Positions 8,219-15,169 of a stretch of 16,361 nt of DNA are shown here, one piece after another; the stretch's first letter is position 1, and the number at the start of each line of letters is the position of its first letter. The notes below the pieces were generated by a model that was given only the letters and a program-made list of their open reading frames with translations, ran no database searches and was not told where the DNA came from. Origin of the DNA: an uncultured Granulosicoccus sp. (lineage in GTDB: Bacteria > Pseudomonadota > Gammaproteobacteria > Granulosicoccales > Granulosicoccaceae). Both the position numbers and the translations under genes were made by a program. The stretch lies in the NCBI GenBank assembly GCA_938016235.1, contig CALLPU010000210.1:1-16361 (forward strand), in the 5' to 3' direction.

Positions 8219-8224
8219 TCCTCT
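8219..8224 (-). promoter_or_regulatory. Ribosome binding site deciding the start of the Liv-type binding protein
   Basis: AGAGGA on the minus strand lies seven bases before the ATG at 8211. The alternative in-frame start at 8250 has no comparable site and would add 13 residues in front of the signal peptide. The 157-base gap upstream, up to livG, holds the ten-base palindrome ACGATATCGT (8323-8332) but no promoter or terminator I can support. Confidence 0.7.
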
Positions 8225-8368
8225 TGTTGAATTGGTGTTTCTACAGCCACTACTTACAGGTCAGTTTTATGTCTGTTGCATTTCAATTATTTTCGCTCTA
8301 CCTCATTCTCAGTACGCATAGCACGATATCGTAGGGTTTAACTGCTGTTGTTCGCGTTTGACGTCACC

Positions 8369-9088
8369 TCACGACACAGGCTCACCCAGGTAAGCCGCTA
8401 TCACTGCCGGGTCTTTGGAAACATCGGCAGGCGCACCAGAGCTCAACACACTGCCCATGTTCATCACGGTTATGCGATCACACACACTCATGATGAAACG
8501 CAGATCATGATCAATGACCAGCATGGCACAGGGATGATTCTGCTTCACCCACTGTAACCCCTCGATGAGTTGTTCCGTCTCCTCCTGATTCATACCGGCC
8601 GCAGGTTCATCGAGCATGAGCACATGGGGCACCAACGCCAGCGCACGAACAATCTCCAGCCGCCGCATGTGCCCGTAGGACAGCTCACTGGCATACAGCC
8701 TACGTTTATCAGCAAGATCAAACTGTTGTATGGCCTCTTCCACCGGGCTGGCTTGTTGCCTGCGATTTGTTCGAGTGACTGTGCTTGCCGCCACCTCAAT
8801 GTTCTGCTGCACGGTCAGGTTAGGATAGATTCGCAGATTCTGGAATGTTCTTGCCACACCGTATCTGGCTCGCTGATGGGCTTGAAAATCTCCAATATCG
8901 CGACCGTTGAGCCTGATATTGCCACTACTGTGTACCAGCAAGCCCGAGATCAGATTGATCAACGTGGTTTTACCAGCGCCATTAGGACCGATAAGGCCAT
9001 GAACGCTGTCTGAATCCACTTGCAGACTGACCGCATCCACGGCCTGGACACCACCAAAGCGCTTGGATACCTCCACAAGCTCAAGCAT
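8369..9088 (-). CDS. livG: Branched-chain amino acid/amide-type ABC transporter ATP-binding protein LivG
   Basis: 239 residues. Walker A GPNGAGKT at 34-41; the LivG-type signature LSYGHMRRLE at 136-145; Walker B VLMLDEPAAGMN at 156-167; H-loop His194 in VIDHDL. The LSYG signature in place of LSGGQ and the AAGMN after Walker B distinguish LivG from LivF. It starts with ATG nine bases after the GS-like gene, whose stop is a tandem TAA-TGA, so the two are almost certainly cotranscribed. It is followed by a 157-base gap to the binding-protein gene, the longest in the operon. Confidence 0.95.
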   Translation of the reverse strand: MLELVEVSKRFGGVQAVDAVSLQVDSDSVHGLIGPNGAGKTTLINLISGLLVHSSGNIRLNGRDIGDFQAHQRARYGVARTFQNLRIYPNLTVQQNIEVAASTVTRTNRRQQASPVEEAIQQFDLADKRRLYASELSYGHMRRLEIVRALALVPHVLMLDEPAAGMNQEETEQLIEGLQWVKQNHPCAMLVIDHDLRFIMSVCDRITVMNMGSVLSSGAPADVSKDPAVIAAYLGEPVS

Positions 9089-9097
9089 GGTGCATCA

Positions 9098-10486
9098 TTA
9101 GTATACTCGTCCGTACGCTGCACATTGCTCTTCAGGGGACCAGGCTTCAACGTGCGAGAGTTCCTCTCTCTTTAATGCCAGATAGACACCCTTGAACTCC
9201 TCGCCAAACCATTGATGAATCATGTGACTGCGCTCGAAACACTGAAGCGCCTCGGACAGGCTCTGTGGCAAGCGAGACAATCCGCGTTTACTCAACGTGG
9301 ACTCATCCAGCAATGACAGATCATCGGTTGTCACTGATGGTGTCGGTAAATTGTCTTCAATGCCCTGCGTACCTGCGTGCAGCAGCGCAGCCAGCACCAG
9401 ATAAGGCGATGCCGCCGCATCAGCTGCACGAAACTCAATATTGAATCGACCCGCTCGCTGTTCATCGTCGTCACCGGATACCGGGCAGATTCGCAAGGAC
9501 GCCTCGCGATCCTGTGCGCCGAGATTATTGTAGGCTGCGCTCCAGCGATGAGGCGTCAGGCGAAGATAAGACGTAGCCAATGGCGCTGTCAAACTCAGGT
9601 ACTCAGGCAGATATTCAAGAACGCCAGCCACAAATGAGCCCCCGATCTGACTTAACTGATAGGGTTGTTGCGCATCGTACATGACAGGCTCTCCGGCCAG
9701 ATCCTGCAAACTGAAATGTACATGCACACCATTGCCGACACCGTCCAGAGATCGTATCGGGTTGAAACTGACCACCTTGTCAAACCGTATGGCAGTGGCC
9801 CGAACAAGCTCGCGCAGAATAACGGCGTGATCTGCAGCGAGCACTCCGTTAGCCACGCCTATCGGCATCTCGAACTGATCGGCACCGTACTCCTTGATGA
9901 AAGACTCAGGTTTGAGACCTGCTGCACGCAAGGCTGCCACCAGCGTCTCGCCAAAATCCGCTGCTTCACGATGCCCTTTCATGGAGAACGAGGGTGTCTG
10001 CATGATCGCTTTCTCATCAGTATCGAACTGAAATTCATGCTCGAAACTCACCACTGGCTGCAAGGACGCAACCGATCTCAGTCGATGCACGGCTGTGGTT
10101 AATATTGATCGGGTGCAGCAGGCAAATGCACTACCGTCCAGGTGCTGCACATCACCAATGCAAAAACGTTCGGCGGGCGTATCGTCTTCAAAATCGACAT
10201 CCACCAAAGTACGAGTGTCGGGCGCGATGAACAAATCACCCAGCGAGCCATACGGGGAATCACCGATGCCATCAAAGCAGGTAATCAGTGCGTTGGTAGG
10301 AACCCAGCCGACGCCTTTGAAGCTCGATTCCTGCAAGCGTGCAACAGGCACCGACTTGCCTCGGAACAGGCCGGTAAGGTCGGAAGTTCCAATGAAAACT
10401 ATCGGCTCCTTGATCACACTGCTAGTTTCATCCGCATTCCCACCAACGACCCGGGTTAACCTATCAGAAATTCCAGTCGGCAACAA
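9098..10486 (-). CDS. Glutamine synthetase-like ligase (gamma-glutamyl amine/polyamine synthetase type)
   Basis: Up to 462 residues of the glutamine synthetase fold. The N-terminal domain carries FIGTSDLTGLFRGKS (31-45). The catalytic domain shows metal-binding glutamates in FEHEFQF (149, 151) and EYGADQFEMPIG (199, 206), the histidine block GNGVHVHF (251-258), NLGAQDREASLR (321-332) and NIEFRAADAAASPY (349-362). This GTSDL-RGK group belongs with PuuA-, IpuC- and GlnA3-type enzymes, which use ATP to join glutamate to an amine, rather than with housekeeping GlnA. The adenylylation-site region of GlnA is absent. The longest frame begins TTG at 10486, only 19 bases from the divergent gene; a GTG at 10417 would leave room for promoters and match where the conserved domain begins. 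First gene of the minus operon; probable role is amine activation. Confidence 0.9.
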   Translation of the reverse strand: MLPTGISDRLTRVVGGNADETSSVIKEPIVFIGTSDLTGLFRGKSVPVARLQESSFKGVGWVPTNALITCFDGIGDSPYGSLGDLFIAPDTRTLVDVDFEDDTPAERFCIGDVQHLDGSAFACCTRSILTTAVHRLRSVASLQPVVSFEHEFQFDTDEKAIMQTPSFSMKGHREAADFGETLVAALRAAGLKPESFIKEYGADQFEMPIGVANGVLAADHAVILRELVRATAIRFDKVVSFNPIRSLDGVGNGVHVHFSLQDLAGEPVMYDAQQPYQLSQIGGSFVAGVLEYLPEYLSLTAPLATSYLRLTPHRWSAAYNNLGAQDREASLRICPVSGDDDEQRAGRFNIEFRAADAAASPYLVLAALLHAGTQGIEDNLPTPSVTTDDLSLLDESTLSKRGLSRLPQSLSEALQCFERSHMIHQWFGEEFKGVYLALKREELSHVEAWSPEEQCAAYGRVY

Positions 10487-10559
10487 ACTGATTGATTTTT
10501 AGTGATTGCCACAGCAGACTGAAGTCTTCAACGCATCCTCTACCCTCACCGGCTACGCT
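10418..10559. promoter_or_regulatory. Probable divergent promoter region between the GS-like operon and the amidohydrolase pair
   Basis: The two operons diverge here. If both genes used their longest frames (TTG at 10486 and TTG at 10506) only 19 bases would separate them, so I suspect shorter starts (GTG 10417 and GTG 10560), which would leave about 142 bases. A weak minus-strand candidate is TTGTTG, 17 bases, TAGGTT. No convincing operator or regulator gene is visible. The region call rests on gene arrangement, not on a consensus promoter. Confidence 0.35.
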
Positions 10560-11333
10560 GTGTCAAAACCCAATAGCCAACGATTACTGCAACCCTCTGA
10601 TTGTTCGCCTGTCGAGTGGCTTGATCGGGAAGCCAGCTCATCGGTTGCGTTGATTTGTGAACATGCCGGTAACGCCGTACCGTTATCACTGCACAACCTG
10701 GGTCTCAGCGATTCACAGCTGCAGGAGCACACCGCTATTGACATCGGTGCCGAGCCCACTGCCCGCCACCTGGCAAATCAGCTGGGCTGCCCGTTGCTCA
10801 TGCAGCGATATAGCCGGCTGGTGATCGATTGCAACCGACCCACGAATGCCCAAGACTCAATTCCCGAGGTCAGTCATGGCGTGCCAGTGCCTGCCAACCA
10901 GTCACTGGATGAACAGCAGCGTAAAGCACGCATCGATGAGATTTTTGCGCCTTACGATGATGCGCTGGGCACGCTGCTGGCAGCTCCCGAGCGACGATTT
11001 GCCTTTTCCATACACAGTTTCACACCAACACTGGGAGAGTTTGATCGCCCCTGGGACATTGGCCTGCTGTTTCGGCATGACTCGGATACGTCAGCCCAAC
11101 TGAGCCGATTTCTGACCCAGCACCATCCTGATCTGACCGTCGGGCTCAATCAGCCCTATCAGATTGATGATGAATCAGACTGGTTTGTTCCAAGGCACGC
11201 AGAGCCGCGCAAGCTTCATCACAGTCTCATTGAAATCAGGAATGATCATATCCAGACCCCGGCAGGCCAGGAGCGGATGGCAACCATTCTGGCCGCAGCC
11301 ATTCAACAGATCACATCCCGAACCGGTTCCTGA
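10506..11333 (+). CDS. N-formylglutamate amidohydrolase family protein
   Basis: 275 residues from a TTG start; a GTG at 10560 is an equally reasonable start, because conserved sequence begins near residue 35. Family blocks: CEHAGNAVP (51-59, zinc-type His53), AIDIGAEP (77-84), SRLVIDCNRP (103-112), SIHSFTP (168-174) and LIEIRND (241-247). Members of PF05013 include HutG-type deformylases (N-formylglutamate to glutamate and formate) and uncharacterised hydrolases of N-acyl amino acids. No hut genes are nearby. Instead it is divergent from a GS-like ligase and two bases from an isochorismatase-fold hydrolase, so hydrolysis of a gamma-glutamyl or N-acyl intermediate of amine catabolism is a fair inference. 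Cytoplasmic; no signal peptide. Confidence 0.9.
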   Translation: MPQQTEVFNASSTLTGYAVSKPNSQRLLQPSDCSPVEWLDREASSSVALICEHAGNAVPLSLHNLGLSDSQLQEHTAIDIGAEPTARHLANQLGCPLLMQRYSRLVIDCNRPTNAQDSIPEVSHGVPVPANQSLDEQQRKARIDEIFAPYDDALGTLLAAPERRFAFSIHSFTPTLGEFDRPWDIGLLFRHDSDTSAQLSRFLTQHHPDLTVGLNQPYQIDDESDWFVPRHAEPRKLHHSLIEIRNDHIQTPAGQERMATILAAAIQQITSRTGS

Positions 11334-11335
11334 CC

Positions 11336-11983
11336 ATGACGCTATCCAGAGACGTACCGCTGCAGATTGAACAGTCCGCCGTACTGTTTATCGATGTGCA
11401 GAACTTCAGTGCGCATCGTCAGGGTGCTGAATTCAAAGACCTCGATGATGTCACCTTCAACGATAAATACCGCTGGTACTTCGAGCAACTCGACGATCGG
11501 GTCGTACCCAACATGCAATTGTTATTACAGGCCTGCCGAGACGCTGGTATCGAGGTACTGCATACCACCATAGAGAGTCTGACGCTGGATGGGCGAGACC
11601 GAAGCCTGGACTACAAGATCACCGGATTCAACATTCCAAAAGGTGCCTGGGACGGAAAGGTCATCGATCAGCTAGCGCCACTGGACGATGAGATCTGGTT
11701 GCCCAAGGGTTCCTCCTCTGTGTTCGTATCCACCCATATAGACTACCTGCTGCGTAACCTGGGTATCAGGCAGCTGGTGATCAGCGGGCTGATTACGGAT
11801 CAGTGCGTGGAGAGTGCCATCCGAGATGCCTGCGACCTTGGCTACCTGGTGACCCAGGTTACCGATGCGTGCCTGACGTATACCCAGGAACGTCATGATC
11901 ACTCACTGAGAACCATCAGCGGTTATTGTCGACAACGGACAACCAAAGAGCTTATTGCAGAAATAGCGACCCAGAAAAGCTGA
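11336..11983 (+). CDS. Isochorismatase-fold cysteine hydrolase (amidase type)
   Basis: 215 residues with the complete catalytic triad of the cysteine hydrolase group: Asp20 in FIDVQN, Lys124 in WLPKGSSSVF, and Cys157 in ITDQCVESAIRDA. The cysteine separates it from true isochorismatases and places it with amidases such as N-carbamoylsarcosine amidase, nicotinamidase, RutB and biuret hydrolase, which release ammonia from amide or carbamoyl groups. The residue before the cysteine (Asp-Gln-Cys) fits the amidase side. The ATG lies two bases after the preceding amidohydrolase stop, so the two are translated as a coupled pair and probably act on successive or related substrates. Which amide is unknown. 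It converges with the cupin gene downstream. Confidence 0.92.
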   Translation: MTLSRDVPLQIEQSAVLFIDVQNFSAHRQGAEFKDLDDVTFNDKYRWYFEQLDDRVVPNMQLLLQACRDAGIEVLHTTIESLTLDGRDRSLDYKITGFNIPKGAWDGKVIDQLAPLDDEIWLPKGSSSVFVSTHIDYLLRNLGIRQLVISGLITDQCVESAIRDACDLGYLVTQVTDACLTYTQERHDHSLRTISGYCRQRTTKELIAEIATQKS

Positions 11984-11994
11984 GCTCAAAGCTT
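11977..11994 (-). terminator. Weak possible terminator for the cupin gene
   Basis: On the minus strand AAGCT, an eight-base loop and AGCTT form a five-pair stem followed by TTTT (11978-11975), about 20 bases past the cupin stop. The stem is short and overlaps the end of the convergent isochorismatase gene, so this is only a candidate. Confidence 0.25.
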
Positions 11995-12013
11995 CGTTGA
12001 TGATCTGGCGTTT

Positions 12014-12625
12014 TCAGGCATCTGATAACAACTTGTACTGTTCCAACCTCGTATCACCGGTCCAGCACCACAGCGCCAGCAAGGGCTCTGACGTCGTTGT
12101 CATCGAGTGAAACTCCCAGGGCTCATGCGCAATGAACTCACCTGGGGACCGGCTCGTGGCAGGCAATCCGGAGCGTGACCAGCGGGCCTCACCGTGAAGA
12201 ACGCAATACAACTCTGCCGCCGCATGATGGTGCTCTGGGTAGTGGCTATGCCTGCACAGCAGGAATAACCCCACTCGGCAGTTATCAACGATCACCATTC
12301 CCGAGGGCCCGGCAAGCTCAACAGCGGCGATAGTGCGTTGGACATGACCCGGTTTAGAACCGGCAGCCGATTCTGTCCAGCGCAGGAGCGCTTGCGCACG
12401 ATGCAATAGTCGCAGCGTTTCCGACGTGGCGGACGTCAGGACATCCACAAGCTCATCGCACTGTGGCACCTGGCTCCCGGAAACGCACCGCTTCTCAAGC
12501 TGATGGCTTCCATACTCAAGGGCATCGCCAGCAATACTGGCAGAGTCCGAACCGTGGGCTCTTACACGCAACGCAAGGTGAGTAAACAGTTCGGCTAATG
12601 GCTGGAGTGGACCCATACGGCTCAT
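12014..12625 (-). CDS. Cupin protein of the dimethylsulfoniopropionate (DMSP) lyase family, DddQ/DddL-like
   Basis: 203 residues, about the length of DddQ. The C-terminal half is a cupin: motif 1 is exact, H-x-H-x3-E-x6-G (His132, His134, Glu138, Gly145), with Tyr140 two after the glutamate. The second strand ends in PWEFHSM with His173. The tail PLLALWCWTGD (181-191) also recalls DMSP lyases of this group. In DddQ a His-x3-Glu-x-Tyr set plus a later His forms the metal and base site, and the same spacing occurs here (His134, Glu138, Tyr140, His173), judged from memory. Known family reaction: DMSP to dimethyl sulfide and acrylate. The long helical N-terminus (1-90) is usual for the family. 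The family also holds untested members, and the neighbours concern amines, so DMSP as substrate is only a hypothesis. Monocistronic, ATG start, no clear ribosome site. Confidence 0.75.
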   Translation of the reverse strand: MSRMGPLQPLAELFTHLALRVRAHGSDSASIAGDALEYGSHQLEKRCVSGSQVPQCDELVDVLTSATSETLRLLHRAQALLRWTESAAGSKPGHVQRTIAAVELAGPSGMVIVDNCRVGLFLLCRHSHYPEHHHAAAELYCVLHGEARWSRSGLPATSRSPGEFIAHEPWEFHSMTTTSEPLLALWCWTGDTRLEQYKLLSDA

Positions 12626-12636
12626 CAGTGTTGATT

Positions 12637-12665
12637 TTCATCGCGACTTTAATCTAGTGTATGAA
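12637..12665 (+). promoter_or_regulatory. Weak candidate promoter for the FAD oxidoreductase operon
   Basis: TTCATC (12637-12642), a 17-base spacer and TATGAA (12660-12665) give three and four of six consensus bases. It lies between the divergent cupin and FAD genes and would place transcription about 50 bases before the preferred GTG at 12720. Score is low; the location is the main support. Confidence 0.25.
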
Positions 12666-12719
12666 CATTACCAAGTACCCGCTGGCGTATGCTTTACATG
12701 GATCCTGCGAGAAAACGTC

Positions 12720-14015
12720 GTGCTCAGCGCTGATATCAAGCTGACCCCCCTGTGGCTTGACGACGTCCCGGCGCTGGATGATCCACAGATTATTCCCAGC
12801 GCCGAGGTAGACGTGCTGGTCATCGGTGCTGGCTATACAGGGCTGAATGCTGCCATTGAAACTGCCCGAGGCGGCCTGTCTACCACCGTTCTTGACGCGG
12901 GTTTACCTGGCGAGGGGTGTAGTACCCGTAACGGTGGCCAGATCAGCACCAGCGTCAAACCATCGCTGGATCAATTGACATCGCGATTTGGTCGAGAGCG
13001 TGCTTTGGCCATTCGGGCAGAGGGTGCAAACGCCCTACAATGGATTGAGTCACGCATCGCCAGCGAAAACATCGACTGCAACTTTCAACGCTGCGGTCGC
13101 TTCCACGCGGCTCACACGCCAACACATTTTGGGAAGCTGGTAGACGAGGTTCAGGCACTGCGGCGCGAAGCCATTGAAGTCGAACCGATAAGCCGCACTG
13201 ATCAGCGTGATCATCTGGGTACTGATGTCTATCATGGTGGGTTGTTTTTCCCGAACCACGCCAGTCTGCACCCGGCGCGCTATCACCGGGGACTGCTGCA
13301 AAGCGCCGAGGATGCCGGTGCCAGTGTTATCGCCCACTGTGCTGCACTGGATATTCAACGTGAAGACAACCGGTTTCGTGTTCAAACCGAAAAAGGCACT
13401 ATTCATTGCGGCGATGTGATTGTTGCCACCAACGGCTACACAGGCCCTGTGACGCCCTGGTTGCAGCGACGGGCCATTCCGATTGGCAGCTATATCATCG
13501 CAACAGAGCCCTTGCCCCTCAAGCTTGTTGACGAGCTGTTTCCAGCCAATAGAATTGCCAGTGATACGTGCAAGGTTGTTTACTACTATAGAGCGTCTCC
13601 TGATCGGCAGCGTGTGGTTTTCGGTGGTCGCGTATCAGCGGGTGAAATTGATCCTCACTTGAGCGCCAAACGGTTGCAGGCGCATATGTGTCGAGTCTTT
13701 CCACAGCTACAGGACAGCAAGATCAGCCATGCGTGGTCGGGCAAGGTGGCCTATAGCTTCGATGAAATGATGCACACAGGTACTCATGATGGCATTCACT
13801 ATGCCATGTGCTACTGTGGATCAGGCGTATCCATGGCCAGCTATCTGGGCATGCGCATGGGTTTGAAGGTGCTGGGCAAATCGGAAGGAAAAACAGCGTT
13901 TGACGATTTGCCCTTTCCCACACGGCCGCTGTATTCCGGCAAGCCCTGGTTTCTGCCACCAATTGTGGCGTGGTATCGACTGAGAGATAAACTGCAAAGA
14001 CAACGTTTCGCCTGA
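12720..14015 (+). CDS. FAD-dependent amine oxidoreductase (DAO family, gamma-glutamylputrescine oxidase/PuuB-like)
   Basis: 431 residues from GTG at 12720; a longer frame from GTG at 12657 adds 21 residues that look non-homologous, and relatives begin close to the KLTPLWLDD stretch. The Rossmann dinucleotide motif VLVIGAGYTG is at 32-41, followed by GCSTRNGGQIS (66-76) contacting FAD, ATNGYTG (236-242), and the C-terminal flavin block CYCGSGVSMASYLG (364-377). This pattern is that of PuuB/OrdL-type oxidases, which oxidise gamma-glutamylputrescine or similar secondary and primary amines to an aldehyde with ammonia and hydrogen peroxide or reduced acceptor. The gene leads an operon with a polyamine-type importer, which supports an amine substrate. 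Cytoplasmic. Sarcosine- or glycine-oxidase-like activity is the main alternative. Confidence 0.88.
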   Translation: MLSADIKLTPLWLDDVPALDDPQIIPSAEVDVLVIGAGYTGLNAAIETARGGLSTTVLDAGLPGEGCSTRNGGQISTSVKPSLDQLTSRFGRERALAIRAEGANALQWIESRIASENIDCNFQRCGRFHAAHTPTHFGKLVDEVQALRREAIEVEPISRTDQRDHLGTDVYHGGLFFPNHASLHPARYHRGLLQSAEDAGASVIAHCAALDIQREDNRFRVQTEKGTIHCGDVIVATNGYTGPVTPWLQRRAIPIGSYIIATEPLPLKLVDELFPANRIASDTCKVVYYYRASPDRQRVVFGGRVSAGEIDPHLSAKRLQAHMCRVFPQLQDSKISHAWSGKVAYSFDEMMHTGTHDGIHYAMCYCGSGVSMASYLGMRMGLKVLGKSEGKTAFDDLPFPTRPLYSGKPWFLPPIVAWYRLRDKLQRQRFA

Positions 14016-14024
14016 AAGACTCTG

Positions 14025-14051
14025 TTCCATCCCTACGGTAGGCGCGTGGAA
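14025..14051 (+). promoter_or_regulatory. Nested hairpin in the gap between the FAD oxidase and the PotD-type gene
   Basis: TTCCA (14025-14029) pairs with TGGAA (14047-14051), enclosing CCTA (14032-14035) and TAGG (14039-14042) with a three-base loop. It ends 17 bases before the ribosome site of the binding-protein gene. Structures at this position can protect the 5' end of a highly expressed binding-protein message; that role is inference. Confidence 0.35.
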
Positions 14052-14067
14052 TGACTTCAATATCAAC

Positions 14068-14073
14068 AAGGAG
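14068..14073 (+). promoter_or_regulatory. Strong ribosome binding site of the PotD-type binding protein
   Basis: AAGGAG lies six bases before ATG at 14080 and only three before the GTG at 14077, so ATG is the better start. It is the strongest Shine-Dalgarno match in the window, which fits the high amounts usual for binding proteins. Confidence 0.8.
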
Positions 14074-14079
14074 AATGTG

Positions 14080-15126
14080 ATGAAAACCAGAAACTCGCTA
14101 ACCCTGCTACTCATCGGTAGCGCTGTCGCGATGAGCGCACAGGCACAGGAGAAAACCGTCACCATCGCATCATGGGGTGGCTCCTATCAAGAGGCTCAGA
14201 GCAAAGCTCTGTTTCAGCCAGCATCCGAAGCTACCGGTGTTGTCGTCAAGGAAGAAACGTATGGGGGTATGTCTGATGTGCGCTTACAGGTACAGACAGG
14301 TGCCGTAACACTGGACATCGTCGCCAGCGGTTCAGGCTCCGCCGCCAGAGCAGCGGCTGAAGGGCTGTTAGAGGAACTCGACTATGACATCATCGATGTT
14401 TCAACTTTTTATCCAACATTGAAAACTGCCCATTGCGTGGGAGGCGATGTGTTCTCTACCGTCTATGCCTGGAACACGGATACCTACGGTGATGCCGGCC
14501 CGCAGAACTGGGCAGACTTCTGGGACACCGAAAAATTTCCCGGCAAACGAGCTTACCGGGGAAAAGTAGCCGGCGCTCTTGAACCGGCGCTGCTGGCCGA
14601 CGGTGTTGCTCCGGAAGACGTGTATACGGTGCTTGACTCGGAAGACGGTATCGAACGCGCTATCGATAAAATTCGCGAGCTTAAGGATGACATCGACGTT
14701 TTCTGGACATCCGGTGCGCAGCATGCGCAATTGATGAAAGATGGCGAAGTGGATATGACAACCGGCTGGAATGGTCGCTTTGATAACGCCAAAAAGGACG
14801 GAGCCAAGGTTGCCTACGGATTCAATCAGGCATTACTGGACTACGATTGCTTCGCTATTCCCAAGGGAGCACCCAACAAGGACACGGCGATGATGTTTCT
14901 GGCAGAGATTTCCAAAGCAGAATATCAGGCTAATCTGCCGGAATTCATCACCTATGGCCCAACGAACAAGGCTGCCTATGATCTTGGCAAAATCGATGAT
15001 GAGGTGGCCAGAGCACTTCCCTCGCATCCTGACAATGCGGCGATGCAAGTGCCCGTGGATATCGAGTGGTACGGGAAATGGGAGACCATTGCCGCTGAAA
15101 TGTACGAGGAGATGCTGACCGAGTAA
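14080..15126 (+). CDS. Polyamine-type (PotD/PotF-like) periplasmic substrate-binding protein
   Basis: 348 residues. Residues 1-22 are a Sec signal peptide (basic Lys2 and Arg4, hydrophobic core 7-18, cut after AQA at 22). The mature protein starts EKTVTIASWGGSYQEAQ, typical of group 1 extracellular solute-binding proteins that serve spermidine/putrescine-type importers (POPT). Later blocks include NWADFWDTEKFPGKRAYRG (about 133-151) and TTGWNGRF (217-224), common in this subgroup. It would deliver a cationic amine or related compound to the PotA/PotB-type machinery encoded downstream. The exact ligand cannot be assigned: the acidic residues that bind polyamines in PotD need a structure-based alignment. 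It sits 64 bases after the FAD oxidase gene. Confidence 0.9.
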   Translation: MKTRNSLTLLLIGSAVAMSAQAQEKTVTIASWGGSYQEAQSKALFQPASEATGVVVKEETYGGMSDVRLQVQTGAVTLDIVASGSGSAARAAAEGLLEELDYDIIDVSTFYPTLKTAHCVGGDVFSTVYAWNTDTYGDAGPQNWADFWDTEKFPGKRAYRGKVAGALEPALLADGVAPEDVYTVLDSEDGIERAIDKIRELKDDIDVFWTSGAQHAQLMKDGEVDMTTGWNGRFDNAKKDGAKVAYGFNQALLDYDCFAIPKGAPNKDTAMMFLAEISKAEYQANLPEFITYGPTNKAAYDLGKIDDEVARALPSHPDNAAMQVPVDIEWYGKWETIAAEMYEEMLTE

Positions 15127-15129
15127 TCG

Positions 15130-15169
15130 CGTGATTCTCGTCAATAGAGAAACCCTTTGCTGAATCATG
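15130..15169 (+). promoter_or_regulatory. Possible stem masking the start codon of the PotA-type gene
   Basis: CGTGATTC (15130-15137) can pair with GAATCATG (15162-15169), eight pairs with one G-U wobble and a 24-base loop. The second arm contains the ATG of the ATPase gene, which also lacks a strong ribosome site. This could keep ATPase levels below those of the binding protein. The stem is moderate and may be chance. Confidence 0.3.

Noticed and set aside
8323..8332. Palindrome ACGATATCGT as an operator
   Set aside because: Ten bases, a single copy and no regulator gene nearby; this may be chance.
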